Shown: in pieces, positions 14,397 through 19,047 of the stretch
Layout of the letters: every line of letters starts with the position of its first letter
Position numbering within the stretch: position 1 is the stretch's first letter
DNA from: an uncultured Acidobacteriota bacterium
GTDB taxonomy: Bacteria > Acidobacteriota > Thermoanaerobaculia > Gp7-AA8
Assembly: GCA_946887105.1 (NCBI GenBank)
Contig: CAMPKJ010000067.1
Location: 1-19,047, forward strand
Length of the DNA stretch: 19,047 bases
Direction of reading: 5' to 3'
Made by a program: the position numbers and the translations under genes
Notes under the pieces: model-generated
Seen by the model: the letters and a program-made list of their open reading frames with translations, nothing else
Databases searched by the model: none
Told to the model about the DNA's origin: nothing

Positions 14397-14602
14397 GCCG
14401 CAGGATGGTTTCGCCGCCACGGCAAGCCAAGGCCGCGATGTGAATCTCCAGAGGCATCGGCACCGATACCAACTCGGGACGATCCTTGCTCCGGCCGGAG
14501 AGCGCGGTACCGAATGCGTTGGCGATGGCAACGCTCAGGAAAGAGCTGGCCGCGTACGGCCACCGACCTCGGATATCTGCTGCACGGTCGCTCGCATGCC
14601 TA
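14395..14602 (-). pseudogene. Remnant of Hen1 (RNA 3'-end 2'-O-methyltransferase), N-terminal region
   Basis: Hen1 methylates the 2'-OH at a cleaved RNA 3' end during Pnkp-Hen1 repair. On the minus strand, 14559-14395 encodes PYAASSFLSVAIANAFGTAL, SGRSKDRPELVSVPMPLEI and LACRGGETILRR, matching the N-terminal, non-catalytic part of bacterial Hen1 as I remember it. The very N-terminal block TATDLGYLLHG appears on the plus strand at about 14558-14590, so this end is also rearranged. The methyltransferase catalytic domain is missing: the Hen1 frame runs straight into Pnkp sequence near 14396. The usual gene order, hen1 upstream of pnkp, is retained on the minus strand. This is a non-functional fragment. 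Confidence 0.78.
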
Positions 14603-14678
14603 AAGTCGATGAATAGCGCCCTATGGATGACGGCGAGGGAGACCTTCATGTACGGATGCGGTCTCGACGTGTCAACGG

Positions 14679-17237
14679 TCACATCGGCAGCCAGTACGAC
14701 AACTTCACCAGAAACACGTCGTGCGACGGCAGGTTCGGGATGGCGCGCAGGTCGCGGCTCACGCTGAACTCGCCGGTCGGCTCGGTCTTCGCGCGGTTCT
14801 CGTTCCAGACCACGTACAACGCGGAGCCGGGACGGAACTCCCAGCGCACGACGGCGCTGCCGCGCACGCTGCGGAAGTTGAAGTCGGGATCGGAGATGAT
14901 GCCCGCGAACGGGACGTAGTCGCGCGTCCGCGCGGCGGCCAGCGAGCGGTAGTCGTGAAAGTCGCCCGAGGCGATGAACGGCTGCAGGTAGAGCTGGAAG
15001 GACAGGCGCGGGCTGAGCGTCCAGTCGGCGCGCGTGGCCAGCTCGAACGAGCGCTGCTCGAGATTCGCGAACACGTAACGCCGGCCGTACGTCCCGGTCG
15101 CGGCCGGATCATCGAAGTCGTCCACGTACTGCGTCTCGTCGTGCGAGCGCGTGTACGACGGCGTGACGCTCAGCTGGACGTTCGGCGCCGGGCGGGCGTT
15201 CAACGACACGCCGACGGTGCGCGCGTACGTGCTGTCGTCGCTGCCTTCGAGATGGCTGTCGATGCTGAAGGAGAAGTTCTTGCGGCTGTCGCTGCCGAGG
15301 CTCAGGTCGGAGCTCCAGCTCGCGGGCACGCGTGCGAGCGGGCCGCCGCGCGTCAGCCGGTCCGAAAACGCCTCGCCCGCGAGGAACAGCGCCGCGCGGT
15401 ACTCCCAGTAGTTCTGCAGCACGCCCGACGCATCGCCGAAGACGCCGCGCTCGAGCGTGTCGCCGTCGAAGTTCTGGTTCTGCCAGACGCCGAAGTACAC
15501 GGTGCGCTCGCGGAACCGTTTGGTCGGATTCTGATTGCGGTACTCCATCAGCGCGTGGCCGGAGATGATGTCGGTGCGCTGCATGAAGCCGGTGTCGTTG
15601 GTTTCGAATCCGGGCGAAAACGCCTGGATGGAAACGTTCGGCCGCCAGATGCCGGTGGCCTTCGAGATCATCGCCCGTCCGCCCCATCCATGCAGCGACT
15701 CGCGCGCCGGGTCGTAGTCGATGTGTCCCGCATCGGGCCGCTGGTAATAGCGCGACGACGATCTCTGCGTGGCATCGATCGCCTGCGCGCTGCCGCTGAC
15801 GTTCGACCCGACCAGCGAGCCTTCGAGGATCCACGATTTGTCGCGGAAGCTGGTGTAGCCGTCGATGCCGCCGGTGACGGCGGACTCGCGCAGCGCCGAC
15901 AGCTCATCGGCGAGACTGCGGTTCACGGAGGTGAACAACATGCCCAGCCGCGAGCCGGAGCCGATCTCTTTGGTGATGCGCGAGACGAAGTAGTTCGTCA
16001 GCGGCTCGACGTGCTCGCGTCCTTCCGGCCGGTGCGGCGGACCGCCGAAGAAACGCGCCCGCTCGATGTCCGTGAGCGCGTCCAGCACGCCGATCGACCA
16101 GCCGCCGGGGAGTTTGCCGGTGACTTTCGCCGCGCCGAGGATGGTGGTGTCGGCGGGAACCGCGGCGAAGGCGGCGTCGGGCGAGCCTTGCGGAGCGCGG
16201 CCGATGCGGCGCGTGTAGAAGAGGTTCGGCGCGGAGAAGAAATTGAAATGCGTCGGCGCGGGCGTGTCGCCGAAGCGGAAGATGTTCGTCCCTTCCGTGA
16301 AGAACGGCCGCTTCTCCGGATAGAACGTCTCGAAGTCGCTCAGATTGACCACCGCGGGATCGACTTCCACCTGCCCGAAGTCGGGATTGATCGTGCCGGT
16401 GAGCGTGAGGCTCGAGGTCAGCGCGTACTTCAGATCGAGACCGCCGTCGGCGCGATGATCGAGATCCTCCGCCAGCGGGTTGTTCGGATTCCTGCGCGTG
16501 CGCACGTCGGAGCGCGCGACGACGTACGGCACCAGCTCGAGCGGACGTCCGCGATGGATGCCTTCCAGCCCGACGATGTCGGCGAAGTGCGAGACGAAGC
16601 CGGTCTCTCCTTTGCGCGTGTTGACGACGCGCACCCACTCGTTGTTGCGCACCGTGCGGCGCGTGATGTTGAGACCCCAGACGTGCACCGGCTTGTCCGG
16701 GAAGCGGAGCTGCGAAAACGGGATGCGCAGCTCGGCGACCCAGCCGCCCGGCACGACCTGCGTGGCCGAGTCCCACACGCCGTCCCAGCTCCCGTCCTCG
16801 CCGATGTCGTTGTAGAGGATCGAGTCGATCTGCACGTTCGCCGGCGTGATGGTGAACGCCGCGCCGGAGAGGCGGTCGAGCTGCGGGTCGATGTTGAAAG
16901 AAAGGAAATCGCTCGGCACGAACGAGTCGCGCCGCACCAGCAGCGAGGTCGGCGGATGCGGATCGTCGACCTTCGCGCCGAAGTAGATCGCGTCGTCGTC
17001 ATAGACGATGCGGATGCCCGTGCGCATCGTCGGCGGCGCGCCGTCATCCGGATCGTGCTGCGTGAAGTCGGTGAACTCCGGCGCATTCTGCCAGGCCGCG
17101 TCGGAGAGATCGCCGTCGATCACCGGTCCCGCGCCGACGCGCACCGCCCGCAATACCGGATGGTCGGGCCAGTTGGCGGCGAACGCCGCGGGTGCGGCAA
17201 GGAGCGTGAGCAGAGCGAGCGTCGTGCGTTTGAGCAT
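14679..17237 (-). CDS. DUF5916 domain protein with N-terminal CBM9-like domain, outer-membrane type
   Basis: This 852-residue exported protein has a signal peptide (MLKRTTLALLTLLAAPAAFA). A carbohydrate-binding family 9-like domain follows (residues about 20-210: PVIDGDLSDAAWQNAPEFTDF, IRIVYDDDAIYFGAKVDDP, GGWVAELRIPFSQLRF). The DUF5916 region then has LKYALTSSLTLTGTINPDFGQVEVDPAVVNLSDFETFYPEKRPFFTEG and alternating beta-strands to an aromatic end (LSYWLPM), as in outer-membrane barrels. The molecular role is unknown; a link to glycan or peptide handling at the outer membrane is inference. A GTG five codons upstream (17252) is an alternative start; neither has a clear ribosome binding site. 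Full length for the family. Confidence 0.9.
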   Translation of the reverse strand: MLKRTTLALLTLLAAPAAFAANWPDHPVLRAVRVGAGPVIDGDLSDAAWQNAPEFTDFTQHDPDDGAPPTMRTGIRIVYDDDAIYFGAKVDDPHPPTSLLVRRDSFVPSDFLSFNIDPQLDRLSGAAFTITPANVQIDSILYNDIGEDGSWDGVWDSATQVVPGGWVAELRIPFSQLRFPDKPVHVWGLNITRRTVRNNEWVRVVNTRKGETGFVSHFADIVGLEGIHRGRPLELVPYVVARSDVRTRRNPNNPLAEDLDHRADGGLDLKYALTSSLTLTGTINPDFGQVEVDPAVVNLSDFETFYPEKRPFFTEGTNIFRFGDTPAPTHFNFFSAPNLFYTRRIGRAPQGSPDAAFAAVPADTTILGAAKVTGKLPGGWSIGVLDALTDIERARFFGGPPHRPEGREHVEPLTNYFVSRITKEIGSGSRLGMLFTSVNRSLADELSALRESAVTGGIDGYTSFRDKSWILEGSLVGSNVSGSAQAIDATQRSSSRYYQRPDAGHIDYDPARESLHGWGGRAMISKATGIWRPNVSIQAFSPGFETNDTGFMQRTDIISGHALMEYRNQNPTKRFRERTVYFGVWQNQNFDGDTLERGVFGDASGVLQNYWEYRAALFLAGEAFSDRLTRGGPLARVPASWSSDLSLGSDSRKNFSFSIDSHLEGSDDSTYARTVGVSLNARPAPNVQLSVTPSYTRSHDETQYVDDFDDPAATGTYGRRYVFANLEQRSFELATRADWTLSPRLSFQLYLQPFIASGDFHDYRSLAAARTRDYVPFAGIISDPDFNFRSVRGSAVVRWEFRPGSALYVVWNENRAKTEPTGEFSVSRDLRAIPNLPSHDVFLVKLSYWLPM

Positions 17238-17324
17238 CTTGGATCGCCACACGTTAACCGCACGCGTCCGCGCAGGGAAGCGACGGAACGGTAACGCGAC
17301 TGCGAGCGGTTATGGCATCAAAGC

Positions 17325-17426
17325 CCCCTCTCCCCGCTGCGCGGGGAGAGGGCTGGGGTGAGGGGCGCAAGTTGCGCGAGGTTCGCCCCTCACCCTAGCC
17401 CTCTCCCCGCGCAGCGGGGAGAGGGG
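17325..17426. repeat. 43-bp inverted repeat of the CCCTCTCCCCG...GGGGAGAGGG type
   Basis: Arms 17325-17367 and 17384-17426 are reverse complements with a single mismatch (CTGGGG against CTAGGG), separated by 16 nt. Each arm holds its own smaller palindrome (TCTCCCCGC-TGC-GCGGGGAGA type). Elements like this are scattered between genes in many high-GC bacteria; that is recalled, not searched. It lies between the GGDEF gene and the DUF5916 gene and provides the last codons and stop of the GGDEF gene. Confidence 0.93.
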
Positions 17427-19047
17427 AACGGAGGACGATCACCTCGTCACTGGCGATGGCCGCGTCCGGATCGTCCCGGAAATGCTCCGCGGAACGCACG
17501 GGATCACCGCTGGCCAGGAGCACGCCCGTCCATGCATTCCGGCCGCCGTGCTTGGACAGGTACAGCGCGGCGTCCGCGAGATCGACGACGCGCTCCCAGC
17601 TGAGCGCCCGCGGCTGCTCCGGTGAAAACGGCCAGGCCGCGAAACCAATCGAGCAGGTCCGGTGGATCGTCGTCCCGTCCGGCAGCACGAACGAATGCGC
17701 CGCCACAGCGCTGCGCACTTTCTCCGCCACCTCCGCCCCATGTCTGCGGTCGACGAAGCGCACCACGATCAGGAACTCCTCGCCGCCCCAGCGCACCACC
17801 GAATCCGAATTGCGCACCGTGCGCAGCAGCAGTTCCGCGAGCGCCACCAGCACCGCGTCGCCGGCGGCGTGACCGTATCGGTCGTTGACGCTCTTGAAGT
17901 GATCGAGATCGATCATCAGGATCACCAGGTCGCGGTCCACGCCGCCGCGCGAAGCCAGCTCGAGATCGGCGCCGATGGTCTGTTCGAGAAAGCGCCGGTT
18001 GCGGAGGCGCGTCAGCGGATCGGTGAGGCTCGCCTCCTGGATCTCGCCGTACGCTTCCTCGAGCTGCCGCGTCCGTTGCGCGACCAGGTGTTCGAGCTCG
18101 CGCTCGCGTGCGCGCAACTGCCGGACGCGCAGCCGGTAGATGCCGTACAGCAGCGCGGCGCCGAGAAGGATCAGCAGCGCGCGGAAGCCGGTCGTCTGAT
18201 GAAACGCCGGCAGGACCGTGACCGGCAATCGCAGCTCGCGCCGGCTCCAGCCGCCGTCGCGATTCATCACGCCGATGCGCAAGGTGAAGCTGCCCGGCGG
18301 CAAGCGGCTGTACGTGAGCGAATGCTGCGCCGCGCCGAGAACGGTCCAGTCGGAATCGAGACCTTCGAGACGATGGCGATACACCAGCCGCTGTGGTGCG
18401 GTGAAGTCGAGTGCCGCGAAGTCGAGCGTGAAGCGGCGCTCCGCTTTCGACAGTGCGATCGCGTTTGCGCCGGGACGCGCCTTTCCCTCGACGCGCAGCG
18501 CGGTGGCGACGATCGGCGGATCGGGACGGTCGAGACGCAGCGCGCGCGGATCGACGATCAGCAATCCTTCCGGCGATCCGAAAAGGAGACGCCCGTCGCG
18601 CGTGCGCGAGCGGCTGGCGATGAAGAATCCGCGAAACGCCACGCCATCGGCGGGACCGAGCTCGCGCGTCGTCCTGCGCTGCGGATCGATGCGCAGTCGC
18701 GGTCCGGCCCAGACCTGGCCGGAGTGGTCTTCGATCAATGCTTCCGCGGCCTTGCGCGAGACGGTGTCGAAACGCGCCACGCGACCGTCCCACGACGACA
18801 GCACCGCCACGCCGCCGGCGGTTGCGACCCACAGCCGTCCATCGCGCGCGAGCATCAGATCGGGCACCCAGTTCTCCGGCAGCGCATCGGCGCGCGCGGG
18901 ATCCTTGGCGATGCGCACCGCCTGCTCCGTGCGCGGATCGAACGAATAAAGACCGTTGTCGCTGCCTGCCCACAACGAGCCGTCGCGCGCGACCACGATC
19001 GATTCGATCGCCGGCGATGACTCGCCCGCGCCCGGCCAGCGCCGATA
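17395..19047 (-). CDS. Reg_prop/Y_Y_Y sensor with GGDEF diguanylate cyclase domain (5' end outside window)
   Basis: The frame is open to the right edge. The 550 codons present show beta-propeller Reg_prop repeats (ARDGSLWAGSDNGLYSFD, ARDGRLWVATAGGVAVL, HSGQVWAG). A Y_Y_Y domain follows (LVYRHRLEGLDSDWTVLG, then YSRLPPGSFTLRI), then one membrane helix (ALLILLGAALLYGIY) and a coiled coil (RARERELEHLVAQRTRQLEEAY). The GGDEF domain starts at DPLTRLRNRRFLE, with DLDHFKSVNDRYGHAAGD and the active site GGEEF. An RNSD motif five residues before GGEEF fits the inhibitory I-site. It should make cyclic di-GMP in response to a periplasmic signal. The C-terminal SPLPAARGEG and stop are encoded by the adjacent inverted repeat. 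Confidence 0.94.
   Translation of the reverse strand, partial: YRRWPGAGESSPAIESIVVARDGSLWAGSDNGLYSFDPRTEQAVRIAKDPARADALPENWVPDLMLARDGRLWVATAGGVAVLSSWDGRVARFDTVSRKAAEALIEDHSGQVWAGPRLRIDPQRRTTRELGPADGVAFRGFFIASRSRTRDGRLLFGSPEGLLIVDPRALRLDRPDPPIVATALRVEGKARPGANAIALSKAERRFTLDFAALDFTAPQRLVYRHRLEGLDSDWTVLGAAQHSLTYSRLPPGSFTLRIGVMNRDGGWSRRELRLPVTVLPAFHQTTGFRALLILLGAALLYGIYRLRVRQLRARERELEHLVAQRTRQLEEAYGEIQEASLTDPLTRLRNRRFLEQTIGADLELASRGGVDRDLVILMIDLDHFKSVNDRYGHAAGDAVLVALAELLLRTVRNSDSVVRWGGEEFLIVVRFVDRRHGAEVAEKVRSAVAAHSFVLPDGTTIHRTCSIGFAAWPFSPEQPRALSWERVVDLADAALYLSKHGGRNAWTGVLLASGDPVRSAEHFRDDPDAAIASDEVIVLRSPLPAARGEG

Noticed and set aside
14178..14603. 141-codon plus-strand open frame as a gene
   Set aside because: Most of it is the antisense of Pnkp and Hen1 remnant sequence. 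Only the last residues (TATDLGYLLHG) are meaningful, as a Hen1 fragment.
14721..17294. 857-codon open frame on the plus strand
   Set aside because: It lies wholly antisense to the DUF5916 gene, which has a signal peptide and recognisable domains. The antisense product is Arg-, Ala- and Val-rich with no motif, as expected of a mirror frame in high-GC DNA.
1..19047. tRNA, rRNA, CRISPR array, insertion sequence or prophage
   Set aside because: No clover-leaf tRNA, rRNA core, regularly spaced repeat array, transposase or phage gene was seen. The repeats present are palindromic intergenic elements.

Overview
The window is a high-GC, gene-dense bacterial chromosome segment. Tightly packed housekeeping genes (mfd, radC, ilvE and the rpsF-rpsR-yybS-rplI ribosomal cluster) sit among genes typical of soil Acidobacteriota and related deep-branching Gram-negatives: a DUF5916 outer-membrane-type protein, a Reg_prop/Y_Y_Y sensor fused to GGDEF, a parvulin lipoprotein, and several starts that look leaderless. 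I lean towards Acidobacteriota or a sister group. This rests on gene content only; there is no rRNA or other taxonomic marker in the window.

Layout. (1) 1-2692: the 3' three quarters of mfd. (2) 2788-4315: three tandem paralogous genes for small exported proteins with four conserved cysteines; I do not recognise the family. (3) 4323-4413: a cluster of TTCCTCGG repeats and inverted copies. (4) 4438-6365: two parvulin-type peptidyl-prolyl isomerases, one a lipoprotein and one with an ordinary signal peptide, probably acting in envelope protein folding. (5) radC, convergent with ilvE; both stop codons lie in one perfect palindrome. (6) An SDR oxidoreductase overlapping a rhomboid protease. (7) A perfect 30-bp inverted repeat that ends a convergent methyltransferase gene. 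(8) On the minus strand, rpsF-rpsR-yybS-rplI with a strong terminator, plus a possible regulatory hairpin in the rpsF leader. (9) Two small minus-strand ORFs. (10) 13893-14602: wreckage of a Hen1-Pnkp RNA-repair cassette. (11) A DUF5916 protein gene. (12) A 43-bp inverted repeat that supplies the end of a 5'-truncated Reg_prop-GGDEF sensor gene.

The most striking region is 13893-14602. In six frames it holds no intact gene, yet fragments match the adenylyltransferase part of bacterial Pnkp (EEKHMGSRA, GRRFF, TDWFLFDCELMPWS) and the N-terminal part of Hen1 (PYAASSFLSVA, CRGGE, ATDLGYLLH), on mixed strands. A 90-bp piece of the Pnkp fragment is inverted between 13-bp perfect inverted repeats at 14046-14058 and 14149-14161. 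Flipping it back in silico restores one reading frame across both junctions in the family's normal order, with one in-frame TAG remaining. The Hen1 methyltransferase domain and the Pnkp kinase and phosphatase domains are missing, so this is a decaying RNA-repair locus with a visible rearrangement history.

A second theme is that two unrelated intergenic palindromic repeats (9732-9837 and 17325-17426) have been captured as the last codons and stop of neighbouring genes. All family names come from recognising motifs by eye; no database search was run.
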